Shown: positions 42,175 to 50,529 of the stretch, piece after piece
Layout of the letters: every line of letters starts with the position of its first letter
Numbering within the stretch: the stretch's first letter is position 1
Assembly (NCBI RefSeq): GCF_019801145.1
Contig: NZ_JAHVJQ010000003.1
Location: 372,001-436,000, forward strand
Reading direction: 5' to 3'
Length of the DNA: 64,000 nt
Source: Leisingera aquaemixtae
GTDB lineage: Bacteria > Pseudomonadota > Alphaproteobacteria > Rhodobacterales > Rhodobacteraceae
Translations under genes and position numbers: made by a program
Notes under the pieces: model-generated
What the model was told of the DNA's origin: nothing
Database searches by the model: none
Seen by the model: only the letters and a program-made list of their open reading frames with translations

Positions 42175-43365
42175 TCAGTTCGGAACCGCGGTGCCGGCAG
42201 TGTCGCCAACGCCGTCGCGGCGCGCCTTGGCGGCGGCCAGCGTGTCGCGCAGCTCTGCCTCCATCTTCTGCAGCTCAGCCTCGGCGGCGGCGCGTTTGGC
42301 CTTGCCCTCGTCGGCGATCCGCAGGCTGTCCTGAATGGTGCCGATCAGGTCCGCGTTGGCCTGTTTCACCGCTTCGATGTCGAACACCCCGCGCTCCATC
42401 TCCTGACGGATCATCTCGTTCGACTGGCGCAGGTTGGCGGCGTTGGAGGTCAGCAGCTCATTGGTCAGGTCATTGGCATCGCGCACCGCCGCGGCGGCCT
42501 GGGCCGAACGCTGGATGGTCAGGGCCTGCGCCAGCTGGGTCTCCCACAGCGGCACGGTGTTCACCAGGGTGGAGTTGATCTTGGTCACCAGCGACTTGTC
42601 GTTTTCCTGCACCAGCCGGATCGAGGGCAGCGACTGCATGGTGACCTGGCGGGTCAGCTTCAGGTCATGCACCCGCCGCTCCAGATCATCGCGGGCGGCG
42701 CGCAGGTCGCGCAGTTCCTGCGCCTTCATCACCTGGTCGCCTTCCGGCGCGGCCTGCACTTCGGCCTCCTTGGCCGGGATCGCGGTGCTGTCCAGCTCTG
42801 CCAGCTTGGCTTCGCCCGCCGCGATATAGAGCGCCAGCTCATCGTAGAATTGCAGTGTCTTTTCATAGAGAAGGTCGAGCGACTTGATGTCCTTCAGGAG
42901 CGTGTGCTCGTGACCCAGGAGGTCGTCGGTGATCCTGTCGATCTGCCCCTGCACGGTTTCATAGCGCGCGGTGAATTTCACAAACGGTGTCGCCTTGCCC
43001 AGAAGCCGCTCCCAGAAGGTCGCCTTGCGGCGCACGTCCAATTCGGAGACCGAAAAACCGCGGATCGTGGCCACGATGTTGCGCAGGCTGTCGCCCGCGG
43101 GCCCCACATCCTTGTTGCGCACGTCGGCGAGCATGGCCTGGCTGATCGTCTGCAGCTCTTCCTGCGCGGCAGAGCCGAAATGGATGATCGAATTGGTGTC
43201 GCCCATGTCGATCTGTTCCATCCGCTGCCGGATTGCCTCGCTGGTCGGTTCATCGGCCTGCTCCAGCGGCTGCACATCTGCCACGGGTTCAGGCAGTTCG
43301 ATGGCGGTGACTTCAGTGACCAGGGCTTCGGCCTCGGCGGCTTTCTGTTGGATGGATTCGGACAT
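42175..43365 (-). CDS. Toxic anion resistance protein, TelA family
   Basis: A 396-residue soluble, mostly helical protein of the TelA/KlaA family. Blocks include IIHFGSAAQEELQTISQAM, KDVGPAGDSLRNIVATI and VTMQSLPSIRLVQ, then long coiled-coil-like stretches with ANLRQSNEMIRQEMERG near the C terminus. Family members are linked to tellurite, antibiotic and membrane-stress tolerance, but the mechanism is unknown. It follows xpaC by 18 bp, a very common pairing. Confidence 0.9.
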   Translation of the reverse strand: MSESIQQKAAEAEALVTEVTAIELPEPVADVQPLEQADEPTSEAIRQRMEQIDMGDTNSIIHFGSAAQEELQTISQAMLADVRNKDVGPAGDSLRNIVATIRGFSVSELDVRRKATFWERLLGKATPFVKFTARYETVQGQIDRITDDLLGHEHTLLKDIKSLDLLYEKTLQFYDELALYIAAGEAKLAELDSTAIPAKEAEVQAAPEGDQVMKAQELRDLRAARDDLERRVHDLKLTRQVTMQSLPSIRLVQENDKSLVTKINSTLVNTVPLWETQLAQALTIQRSAQAAAAVRDANDLTNELLTSNAANLRQSNEMIRQEMERGVFDIEAVKQANADLIGTIQDSLRIADEGKAKRAAAEAELQKMEAELRDTLAAAKARRDGVGDTAGTAVPN

Positions 43366-43383
43366 GAACGGCTTCCTCGCTAA

Positions 43384-44277
43384 TCAGTTGCGGTCCAGAT
43401 GGACCCCTTCACGCTGCAATCGGTCGCGCAGCACTTCAATTTCAATGGTCAGGTCGGCGCGGTCCTCCACCAGCATCTTGCGGGTGCGCGCGGCAAAATT
43501 CTGTTCCAGGTCGTCCAGCAGCGCCAGGTAATCGGCGCGAGCCTGGGCGTCCTGGCTGCGGGCGTAGATATCGGCGAATTTAACCGTCGCATCGCGGGCG
43601 CCCTGCAAATAGACGGTCAGGTACTTGCGGGCGGCGGTCAGGTCGCGCGGGTCTTCCTCCACCGTGCGGAACAGCTCGCGGGCAACGGACTGAAACTGCT
43701 CCACCCGCGCTTCGACCTTGCGGTCACGGGCGCGCAGGGCGGCGTCCTTCATCGCGGCAAGGCTTTGTTCCGCCTCATCCACCGCGCGGGCCACCCGGGA
43801 CTGCTGGAAATCGTCGACCCCTTCCACGCCTTTGTCCCGCAGCGGGTCGATGCCAAAGGCGGTGACGTGCAGGCCCGCTGCCGCGGCGCCGTAAACGGCG
43901 GCAATCAGGATGCCCGGTTCGGCCTTCCACGCCGCCAGCGCCGCGCCGCCGCCCGTCAGCAGCGCCGCCAGGATCTTGCGGGGCAGGGCGGGTTTGCGCG
44001 CCACCTTGCGGGCGGCATAGGCGGCTTCGGCTTTCAGCCCCTCGCGCAGCAGCAAGGCGCCGCCGGTCCACAGGCCGGCCCCGATCAGCCCCAGCGCCAG
44101 CCCCGCGGCGCCGTCGTTCAAGGACAGGAGGGTCAAGATCGCAGGCGGCACGAACAACACGTTGGCGCGCACCCCGACCGGGTCCACCTGGGCGTTGCGG
44201 TAAGACTGCTGCGGGGGCGTGTCCTGCGCTGCGGGTTTGCCGTCAGGGCTGTACTTGCCGCCGTATCGCTGCGCCAT
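43384..44277 (-). CDS. 5-bromo-4-chloroindolyl phosphate hydrolysis family protein (XpaC-like)
   Basis: A 297-residue protein with three to four hydrophobic segments in the first half (VLFVPPAILTLLSL, LALGLIGAGLWTGGALLL, ILAALLTGGGAALAAW) and a helical cytoplasmic C-terminal half with the FQQSRVARAVDEAEQSL region. XpaC proteins were named for a phosphatase phenotype, but no phosphatase motif is evident. It is the first long gene of the envelope operon, upstream of telA. Confidence 0.83.
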   Translation of the reverse strand: MAQRYGGKYSPDGKPAAQDTPPQQSYRNAQVDPVGVRANVLFVPPAILTLLSLNDGAAGLALGLIGAGLWTGGALLLREGLKAEAAYAARKVARKPALPRKILAALLTGGGAALAAWKAEPGILIAAVYGAAAAGLHVTAFGIDPLRDKGVEGVDDFQQSRVARAVDEAEQSLAAMKDAALRARDRKVEARVEQFQSVARELFRTVEEDPRDLTAARKYLTVYLQGARDATVKFADIYARSQDAQARADYLALLDDLEQNFAARTRKMLVEDRADLTIEIEVLRDRLQREGVHLDRN

Positions 44278-44281
44278 CAGC

Positions 44282-44356
44282 TCAGCCCCCCACGATCCAG
44301 CCGGTGCTGAGGCCGAACATCAGGATCAACAGGGCAGCATAGGCAAGTTTCTGCAC
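44282..44356 (-). CDS. Possible 24-residue membrane peptide at the head of the xpaC operon
   Basis: A GTG-started frame encodes a 24-residue hydrophobic peptide (QKLAYAALLILMFGLSTGWI region) and stops 4 nt before the xpaC ATG. Upstream on its strand is GGGGGGCC, a mediocre ribosome site. The peptide would form one transmembrane helix. The close fit to the operon start suggests a leader or a small accessory membrane protein, but a peptide this short could be chance. Confidence 0.4.
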   Translation of the reverse strand: MQKLAYAALLILMFGLSTGWIVGG

Positions 44357-44451
44357 GCGAAGGCCCCCCAAGACCGCCAGCGAAGATTAACTGATTGGAA
44401 ATCTAGGGGATAGCTGGCGGTGTTGCTAGGGGGAAGTCTGCGGGAAACGGC

Positions 44452-45462
44452 TCAGCGCCGGGGATTCTTGCCGATCGGGCGCTTGCCGGCGCCGCGCGGG
44501 GCGGGGCGGTCCTGCTGCGGTGCCGCGGTCCGGCCGCCCGGTTTGCCGGGTTTTCCTGGCGCCTTTGCCGCCGGTTTGCCGCCCGGTTTGCCCGCCGGCC
44601 TGCCAGCGGGTTTGCCGCCGCGGGAGCGGGTAGGGCGGCCTGCCGGCTTTTCCTCTTCCGGCTCCAGCCCGAGCTGGTCGCGCACCACGCGCGGGCGCAG
44701 CTCCTCGACTTCGCCCGGTTTCAGATCGCCCAGCTGGAACGGGCCGTAAGACACCCGCAAGAGCCGGTTCACGCTATAGCCGATATCCTCCATCGCGCGG
44801 CGGATCTCGCGGTTCTTGCCCTCGCGCAGGCCGACGGTCAGCCAGGCGTTGGCGCCCTGCTGGCGGTCCAGCGTCACGGTCATCGGCTGGAACTTCTCCC
44901 CCTCGATCACCAGGCCCTTGCGCAACGGGGCAAAATCCTCGTCCTTGGGGCGGCCGTTGATCCGCACCCGGTAGCGGCGCAGCCAGCCGGTGGCGGGCAG
45001 CTCCAGCTTGCGCTTGATGCCGCCGTCATTGGTCAGCAGCAAGAGCCCTTCGGAGTTAAGGTCGAGCCGTCCCACCGTCATCACCCGCGGCATGTCCTCC
45101 GGCAGCTCGTCGAAGATGGTCTTGCGGCCCTTTTCGTCGCTGTTCGACGTCACTAGGCCGGTGGGCTTGTAATACAGCCACATCCGCGGCGCCTCGGCCT
45201 CCGGCAGCGGCTGGCCGTCGACACTGATCCGGTCTGCCGCGGTCACGTTCAGCGCCGGGCTGTCAATCTTCTTGCCGTTCACCGACACACGGCCCTCGGC
45301 AATCATGCGCTCGGCTTCACGGCGCGAGGCAACGCCGGCGCGCGACAGGACCTTGGCGATGCGGTCGCCCTCAGGCGCGGCGCCTTCGGGTTTGGAAGGC
45401 GCTTTGCGGGGCTGGGATTTCGGGGCCGGTTTGCCCCTGGGGGATGCGGGTGTTTTGCTCAT
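44452..45462 (-). CDS. rluB: 23S rRNA pseudouridine synthase, RluB type
   Basis: A 336-residue enzyme with an S4 RNA-binding domain (IAKVLSRAGVASRREAERMI), the catalytic Asp in VGRLDLNSEGLLLLTND, and RluB/RsuA motifs YKPTGLVTSNSDEKGR and GKNREIRRAM. RluB modifies 23S rRNA position 2605 (E. coli numbering). The C terminus is a long Lys/Gly/Pro/Arg-rich tail typical of alphaproteobacterial versions. I use the ATG at 45462; the upstream frame lacks homologous features. It is divergent from tadA. Confidence 0.9.
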   Translation of the reverse strand: MSKTPASPRGKPAPKSQPRKAPSKPEGAAPEGDRIAKVLSRAGVASRREAERMIAEGRVSVNGKKIDSPALNVTAADRISVDGQPLPEAEAPRMWLYYKPTGLVTSNSDEKGRKTIFDELPEDMPRVMTVGRLDLNSEGLLLLTNDGGIKRKLELPATGWLRRYRVRINGRPKDEDFAPLRKGLVIEGEKFQPMTVTLDRQQGANAWLTVGLREGKNREIRRAMEDIGYSVNRLLRVSYGPFQLGDLKPGEVEELRPRVVRDQLGLEPEEEKPAGRPTRSRGGKPAGRPAGKPGGKPAAKAPGKPGKPGGRTAAPQQDRPAPRGAGKRPIGKNPRR

Positions 45463-45660
45463 GCCCGTGCCATAGAGCATTCCGCCGTCTTGCGAAAGCG
45501 GGCAATCGCGGGCGGGCAAAGTGTGGTGAGGGCAGAGCCCGGCCGCGGGCGGCAAGCGAAGCGCCCGCCCATGGGGGCGGACGGGCGCTGCCCGGTGTTG
45601 CCGCCGGGCCGAAACTTTTCTAAGTGTATAGCCTTGCTGCATTCAAGCTGAGCGGAGCGT

Positions 45661-46110
45661 ATGGCATTCAAATCGCACATGGATAAGGCGCTGGCTGAGG
45701 CGCGGGCAGCGGCAGAGCGCGGCGAAGTGCCTGTGGGCGCCGCGCTGATCGCGCCGGACGGGCAGGTGGCAGCGCTGGCAGGCAACCGCACCCGCGAGCT
45801 GAACGATCCCACCGCCCACGCCGAGATTCTGACCATCCGTGCGGCCTGTGCCGCCTTGGGCAACGAGCGGCTCACCGGCTACGACCTCTATGTGACGCTG
45901 GAGCCCTGCGCCATGTGCGCCGCTGCAATCGCTGCCGTCCGCATCCGCCGGGTGTACTACGGCGCCGCTGATCCCAAGTCCGGCGGCGTGGCGCATGGCG
46001 CCTGTGTGTTCTCCCATCCGCAGGCACATCACGCGCCTGAGGTCTATGACGGGATTGCCGAAGGCGAGGCCAGCGCGCTGCTCAAGGAGTTCTTTGCCGG
46101 CAAACGCTGA
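45661..46110 (+). CDS. tadA: tRNA-specific adenosine deaminase TadA
   Basis: A 149-residue zinc deaminase that converts A34 to inosine in tRNA-Arg(ACG). It has the catalytic HAEILTI (His and Glu) and the zinc cysteines in LEPCAMCAAAI. Length and motif spacing are normal. It is divergent from rluB, with 198 bp between them. Confidence 0.94.
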   Translation: MAFKSHMDKALAEARAAAERGEVPVGAALIAPDGQVAALAGNRTRELNDPTAHAEILTIRAACAALGNERLTGYDLYVTLEPCAMCAAAIAAVRIRRVYYGAADPKSGGVAHGACVFSHPQAHHAPEVYDGIAEGEASALLKEFFAGKR

Positions 46111-46148
46111 TCATGGAGCATGTGACGTGCCGTCGCTTCGCTGGCCGG

Positions 46149-46198
46149 TTGTATCTGTAGGTCAAATGTCCTAAATTTCTTTTAGGTCAAACGTCCTA
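46149..46198 (+). promoter_or_regulatory. Promoter with two tandem TetR-type operators
   Basis: TTGTAT (46149-46154) and TAAATT (46172-46177) with a 17-bp spacer. Two near-identical 16-bp palindromes, TAGGTCAAATGTCCTA (46158-46173) and TAGGTCAAACGTCCTA (46183-46198), sit 25 bp apart: one between the promoter boxes, one at the expected start site. This is a classical autorepression layout for the tetR gene 10 bp downstream. Confidence 0.78.
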
Positions 46199-46207
46199 GG
46201 GGTGGAG

Positions 46208-46789
46208 ATGCCACAGCCAGCAACCAAAGACCGGATCGCTGAGGCCGCGGACCAGCTGTTCTATGAGCGCGGGTTCGAGGCCACGTCGTTTGCGGATATC
46301 GCCGCGGCGGTCGGCATCTCGCGCGGCAATTTCTACTATCATTTCAAGACCAAGGACGAGATTCTTGAAGCAGTGATCGCGCGCCGCTTGGCTGCGACCC
46401 GCGCCATGCTGAACACCTGGCAGGCGGAAGGCGCCGGCCCGGAGCAGCGGATCTTCTGCTTCATTCGCATCCTGATCGCCAACCAGGCCAAGATCACCCT
46501 CTACGGCTGTCCGGTCGGCACGCTGGTTGCGGAGCTTGGCAAGCTGAACCATGCGGCGCAGGATCAGGCCAATGCAGTTTTCACCCTGTTCCGGACATGG
46601 CTCTGCCGCCAGTTCGAAGAGCTGGGCTGCGGCACGGACTCGGATGCCTTGGCCATGCACCTTCTGGCCCGCAGCCAGGGGACAGCGGCGCTGGCGCAGG
46701 CATTTGGCGACAAGGATTTCATCAACCGAGAAGTGGCGCTGATGCAGGACTGGCTCAGGGATCAGCTGCCGCCGGTTCACCCCCTCTAA
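46208..46789 (+). CDS. TetR/AcrR family regulator
   Basis: A 193-residue repressor with an N-terminal TetR HTH (DRIAEAADQLFYERGFEATS, ISRGNFYYHFKTKDEIL). The ligand domain includes LYGCPVGTLVAELGKLNH, with a Cys that in related regulators can sense electrophiles. I use the ATG at 46208; a GTG at 46202 is possible. The two operator-like palindromes just upstream indicate autoregulation. It is followed by yciI and tag genes at short distance. Confidence 0.88.
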   Translation: MPQPATKDRIAEAADQLFYERGFEATSFADIAAAVGISRGNFYYHFKTKDEILEAVIARRLAATRAMLNTWQAEGAGPEQRIFCFIRILIANQAKITLYGCPVGTLVAELGKLNHAAQDQANAVFTLFRTWLCRQFEELGCGTDSDALAMHLLARSQGTAALAQAFGDKDFINREVALMQDWLRDQLPPVHPL

Positions 46790-46810
46790 TACGCATCACA
46801 GGAGACAAGA

Positions 46811-47104
46811 ATGTATTTCATACTGCTGACATTTGCCGCGCAGAAAGACCGCCTGGCCGAATTTCTGGAGGGCCACAAGGCCTGGCTCCAGCAGGGGTTC
46901 GAGGACGGGGTGTTCCTTGCCGCCGGGTCAATGACCGATGGCGAAGGCGGTGCGATCCTTGCCGTGGGTGAAAGTGAGGAGGACCTGTTTGCCCGTGTCG
47001 CGCAGGATCCCTTTGTGACCGGCGGCGTGGTGGAACCGGAAATCATCGGCGTTGCGCCTACCATGATGGACCCCCGGCTTGATTTCCTGCGGGGCGGGGA
47101 ATGA
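46811..47104 (+). CDS. YciI family protein
   Basis: A 97-residue single-domain protein of the YCII fold (MYFILLTFAAQKDRLAEF, GGAILAVGESEEDL with the conserved His-less variant, DPFVTGGVVEPEIIGV). YciI proteins resemble dimeric ferredoxin-like enzymes; a few act in dechlorination or peroxide chemistry, but the function here is unknown. It sits 21 bp after tetR and overlaps tag by 4 bp, so it is part of one transcript. Confidence 0.88.
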   Translation: MYFILLTFAAQKDRLAEFLEGHKAWLQQGFEDGVFLAAGSMTDGEGGAILAVGESEEDLFARVAQDPFVTGGVVEPEIIGVAPTMMDPRLDFLRGGE

Positions 47105-47724
47105 GCCGCACCGTCACCACCGCCGATGGCCATCCCCGCTGCGCCTGGAGCGCCGCGGCCCCGGATTTCCTGCGCTACCACGACGAGGAATGGGGCTACC
47201 CGGTGGGCGACGATATCCGCCTGTTCGAGAAGGTCTGCCTCGAAAGCTTCCAGTCCGGCCTCAGCTGGCGTACCATTCTGGACAAGCGCGAAAACTTCCG
47301 CGCCGCTTTTGCCGGCTTCGATTTCAACGAGATGGCGAAGTTCGGCGCGAGGGACGTGGAGCGGCTGCTGCTGGATAAGGGCATCATCCGCCACCGCGGC
47401 AAGATCGAGGCGGTGATCAACAACGCCGCCCGCGCGCAGGAGCTGGTGGCGGAGGCGGGGTCCCTCGCCGCGTTTTTCTGGAGCTATGAGCCGAACCCGG
47501 AAGACCTGCCGGAGCCGCAGACCGCCTCCACCAGCCCCGAATCCGTGGCGCTGTCCAAGGCGCTCAAGAAACGCGGCTGGAAATTCGTCGGCCCGACCAC
47601 GGTTTTTGCGTTTATGCAGGCGATGGGGCTGATCAACGACCACGCCCGCGGCTGCATCTGCCGGGACAAGGCGGCTGCGGCCCGTGCGGCGTTCACCGTG
47701 CCGCAGCCGAAACCGGCAGCCTGA
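47101..47724 (+). CDS. tag: DNA-3-methyladenine glycosylase I
   Basis: A 207-residue base-excision repair enzyme that removes 3-methyladenine. It has the Tag motifs CAWSAAAPDFLRYHDEEWG, LESFQSGLSWRTIL and VGPTTVFAFMQAMGLINDHA, with Cys/His residues that bind the structural zinc. The start overlaps yciI by 4 bp. The TetR-YciI-Tag order suggests damage- or electrophile-induced expression. Confidence 0.94.
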   Translation: MSRTVTTADGHPRCAWSAAAPDFLRYHDEEWGYPVGDDIRLFEKVCLESFQSGLSWRTILDKRENFRAAFAGFDFNEMAKFGARDVERLLLDKGIIRHRGKIEAVINNAARAQELVAEAGSLAAFFWSYEPNPEDLPEPQTASTSPESVALSKALKKRGWKFVGPTTVFAFMQAMGLINDHARGCICRDKAAAARAAFTVPQPKPAA

Positions 47725-47733
47725 AACCTGTCT

Positions 47734-47757
47734 GCGCCGGGCCGTCAGGCCCGGCGC
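47734..47757. terminator. Strong bidirectional hairpin after tag
   Basis: GCGCCGGGCC (47734-47743) pairs perfectly with GGCCCGGCGC (47748-47757) around GTCA. No T tract is present on the plus strand. It lies between two convergent genes and could end either transcript. Confidence 0.55.
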
Positions 47758-47829
47758 CACGCCCAACGGGAGCGGGTCTGCCCTGCAGATCCGGCGACGG
47801 GCGGGAGGTTTTCCGCACGCCCGGACAGG

Positions 47830-48522
47830 TCAGATTTCGATCGCCTTCATCACTTCCGGCTCGATGACATCGACGCCGGGCAGCCCTTCGATCAGATCCT
47901 TGGCGTCCTGCTCCAGGACCGGGAAGCTCTTGTAGTGGCAGGGAATCACCGTCTTGAAGTTGAAGTACCGCTTGGCCGCGTAGGCCGCCTGTTTCATGTC
48001 CATGGTGAAATGGCCGCCCGCCGACAGGATGCCAACGTCCGGTTTGTAGTAATCGCCCATCCACTCCATGTCGGCCATGATCGCGGTGTCGCCGGACAGA
48101 TAAACCGTCTTGCCCTCCGCCATCAGCATATAACCCACTTCCGAACCGCCGGTGCGCAGGCCGTCCTGGGTGTTGAAGGTGGAGCTGTGCGAGGCCGGCA
48201 CCATCGCAACCTTGACCCCGCCCAGGTCCACCGTGCCGCCCTTGTTGAAGCCGGTGGTCTGCACGCCTTCGGTCTCGCCCCAAAGGCCCATCAGGTCGTA
48301 TTGCCCCACCACCGGCACCTCCAGCCGCTTGGCAAGCGGCAGCACGTCAACCACATGGTCGAAATGCACATGGGTCAGAAGGATATGGGTGGCGCCTGCA
48401 ATCGCGGCCTCATGGCTGTCTTCCGGCAGTACCGGGTTGCCGCTCAGCCAGGGGTCCACCAGCAGCACCTGGCCGCTTGTTTCGATACGGAATGAGCCGT
48501 GGCCCAGCCAAATGATCTTCAT
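47830..48522 (-). CDS. UPF0173 metal-dependent hydrolase (metallo-beta-lactamase fold)
   Basis: A 230-residue MBL-fold protein of the UlaG-like UPF0173 family. The metal motif is LLTHVHFDHVVD, with further ligands in PASHSSTF, YLSGDTAIM and IPCHYKSFP. No substrate is assigned for UPF0173 proteins; UlaG is a lactonase. It is a single gene on the minus strand, convergent with tag and divergent from gatC. Confidence 0.9.
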   Translation of the reverse strand: MKIIWLGHGSFRIETSGQVLLVDPWLSGNPVLPEDSHEAAIAGATHILLTHVHFDHVVDVLPLAKRLEVPVVGQYDLMGLWGETEGVQTTGFNKGGTVDLGGVKVAMVPASHSSTFNTQDGLRTGGSEVGYMLMAEGKTVYLSGDTAIMADMEWMGDYYKPDVGILSAGGHFTMDMKQAAYAAKRYFNFKTVIPCHYKSFPVLEQDAKDLIEGLPGVDVIEPEVMKAIEI

Positions 48523-48708
48523 CGCATTTCTCCTCCCGTTGTCCTTGGCGGAAGCCTAACAGGCCTGATGCGAAATGGAATTGAAGCCTGCGGATAATTT
48601 GCCGCGCCTGCCCGGTTAAGCCGGCGCAACGCAGCGAACGCCCCATGCCGGCTTGCAGCGCAGGCGGCACGGCGGTAAATGCCTATCCAACACCAGATGA
48701 GGGTTTCC

Positions 48709-48996
48709 ATGTCGATTGACCAAAGCACCGCCGCCAAGGTGGCCAAACTGGCCCGGATCAAGGTCGAGGACGACGCGCTGCCGGCGCTGGCAGACGAGTT
48801 CAACAACATCCTGGGCTTCATCGAGCAACTGAACGAGGTGGACGTCGAGGGCGTCGAGCCGATGACCTCCGTCACCCCGCAGCGCCTCAAGCGCCGCGCG
48901 GATGAAGTCACCGACGGCAACCAGCAGGACAAGGTGCTGGCCAATGCGCCGGACGCCCGCGAAGGCTTCTTCGCAGTGCCCAAAGTCGTGGAGTAA
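48709..48996 (+). CDS. gatC: Asp-tRNA(Asn)/Glu-tRNA(Gln) amidotransferase subunit GatC
   Basis: A 95-residue subunit that stabilises the GatCAB amidotransferase, which converts mischarged Glu-tRNA(Gln) or Asp-tRNA(Asn). It has the GatC blocks [34 protein letters not shown] and [12 protein letters not shown]. The ATG at 48709 follows GATGAGGG. gatA starts 5 bp later; gatB must be elsewhere. Confidence 0.95.
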   Translation: MSIDQSTAAKVAKLARIKVEDDALPALADEFNNILGFIEQLNEVDVEGVEPMTSVTPQRLKRRADEVTDGNQQDKVLANAPDAREGFFAVPKVVE

Positions 48997-49001
48997 GAGA
49001 C

Positions 49002-50489
49002 ATGAGCGATCTGAACAAACTGGGCCTGGCAGAGGCCCGCGACGCGCTGCGCAAGGGCGACACCACTTCCGTTGAGCTGACCGAAGCCTGCCTCAAGGCG
49101 ATCGACGCGGCTGATGCTCTGAACGCCTTCGTGCACAAGACGCCCGAGATTGCGATGGAACGCGCCAAGGCTGCGGACGACCGCATCAAGGCGGGCGATG
49201 CGCCCTCCATGTGCGGCCTGCCGATCGGCATCAAGGACCTGTTCTGCACCAAGGGCGTGCCCTCGCAGGCGGCCTCGAAGATCCTCGAAGGCTTCAAGCC
49301 GGAGTATGAATCCACCGTCAGCCAGAAGCTGGCAGACGCGGGCTCCGTCATGCTGGGCAAGCTGAACATGGACGAGTTCGCCATGGGCTCCTCCAACGAA
49401 ACCTCCGTCTACGGCAATGCCGTCAGCCCCTGGCGCCGCGGCAATGACGACGCCCAGCTGACCCCGGGCGGCTCCTCCGGCGGCTCCGCCTCTGCCGTGG
49501 CGGCCGACCTCTGCCTGGCGGCCACCGGCACCGACACCGGCGGCTCGATCCGCCAGCCTGCGGCCTTCACCGGCACGGTCGGCATCAAGCCGACCTACGG
49601 CCGCTGCTCGCGCTGGGGCATCGTTGCATTCGCCTCTTCGCTGGACCAGGCCGGCCCGATGACCAAATCGGTGCGCGACGCGGCGATCATGCTGGAAGCC
49701 ATGTGCGGCCATGACCCCAAGGATTCGACCTCTGCCGAACTGGCGGTGCCGGATTTCGAGGCGATGCTGACCGGCGACATCCGCGGCAAGAAGATCGGTA
49801 TCCCCAAGGAATACCGCATGGACGGCATGCCCGGTGAGATCGAGAAGCTGTGGTCCGACGGCGCCGAGATGCTGAAGGCAGCCGGTGCCGAGATCGTCGA
49901 TATCTCGCTGCCCCACACCAAATATGCGCTGCCCGCCTATTACGTGATTGCCCCGGCTGAGGCCTCCTCGAACCTGGCGCGCTATGATGGCGTCCGCTAC
50001 GGCCGCCGCGCCACGCTGGAAGCCGGCGACGGCATCACCGAGATGTACGAGAAGACCCGCGCCGAGGGCTTCGGCCACGAGGTGCAGCGCCGTGTTATGG
50101 TCGGCACCTACGTGCTGTCGGCAGGTTTCTACGACGCCTATTACAACCGCGCCCGCCGCGTCCGCACCCTGATCAAGAAGGACTTTGAGGACGCCTTTGC
50201 CGCCGGTGTCGATGCGATCCTGACCCCGGCCACCCCGTCCGCGGCCTTTGGCCTGGGCGAGATGACCGAGGCGGATCCGGTGCAGATGTACCTCAATGAC
50301 GTGTTCACCGTCACCGTTAACCTGGCGGGCCTGCCGGGTGTTGCGGTGCCTGCCGGGCTGGACAGCCAGGGCCTGCCGCTGGGCCTGCAGCTGATTGGCA
50401 AGCCCTGGGAAGAGGGCGATCTGCTGAACACTGCCTATGCGCTTGAGAATGCGGCCGGCTTTGTAGCCAAGCCGCAGCAATGGTGGTAA
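49002..50489 (+). CDS. gatA: Asp-tRNA(Asn)/Glu-tRNA(Gln) amidotransferase subunit GatA
   Basis: The amidase subunit of GatCAB, 495 residues, which frees ammonia from glutamine. It shows the amidase-signature Ser-cisSer-Lys triad: Lys in [11 protein letters not shown] and the Gly/Ser stretch [16 protein letters not shown] followed by [20 protein letters not shown]-type [13 protein letters not shown] is typical of GatA. It is co-transcribed with gatC. Confidence 0.96.
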   Translation: MSDLNKLGLAEARDALRKGDTTSVELTEACLKAIDAADALNAFVHKTPEIAMERAKAADDRIKAGDAPSMCGLPIGIKDLFCTKGVPSQAASKILEGFKPEYESTVSQKLADAGSVMLGKLNMDEFAMGSSNETSVYGNAVSPWRRGNDDAQLTPGGSSGGSASAVAADLCLAATGTDTGGSIRQPAAFTGTVGIKPTYGRCSRWGIVAFASSLDQAGPMTKSVRDAAIMLEAMCGHDPKDSTSAELAVPDFEAMLTGDIRGKKIGIPKEYRMDGMPGEIEKLWSDGAEMLKAAGAEIVDISLPHTKYALPAYYVIAPAEASSNLARYDGVRYGRRATLEAGDGITEMYEKTRAEGFGHEVQRRVMVGTYVLSAGFYDAYYNRARRVRTLIKKDFEDAFAAGVDAILTPATPSAAFGLGEMTEADPVQMYLNDVFTVTVNLAGLPGVAVPAGLDSQGLPLGLQLIGKPWEEGDLLNTAYALENAAGFVAKPQQWW

Positions 50490-50529
50490 ACCTCTGCGCA
50501 AGCAATTGAGCAGATCTGACAGGTACCCC

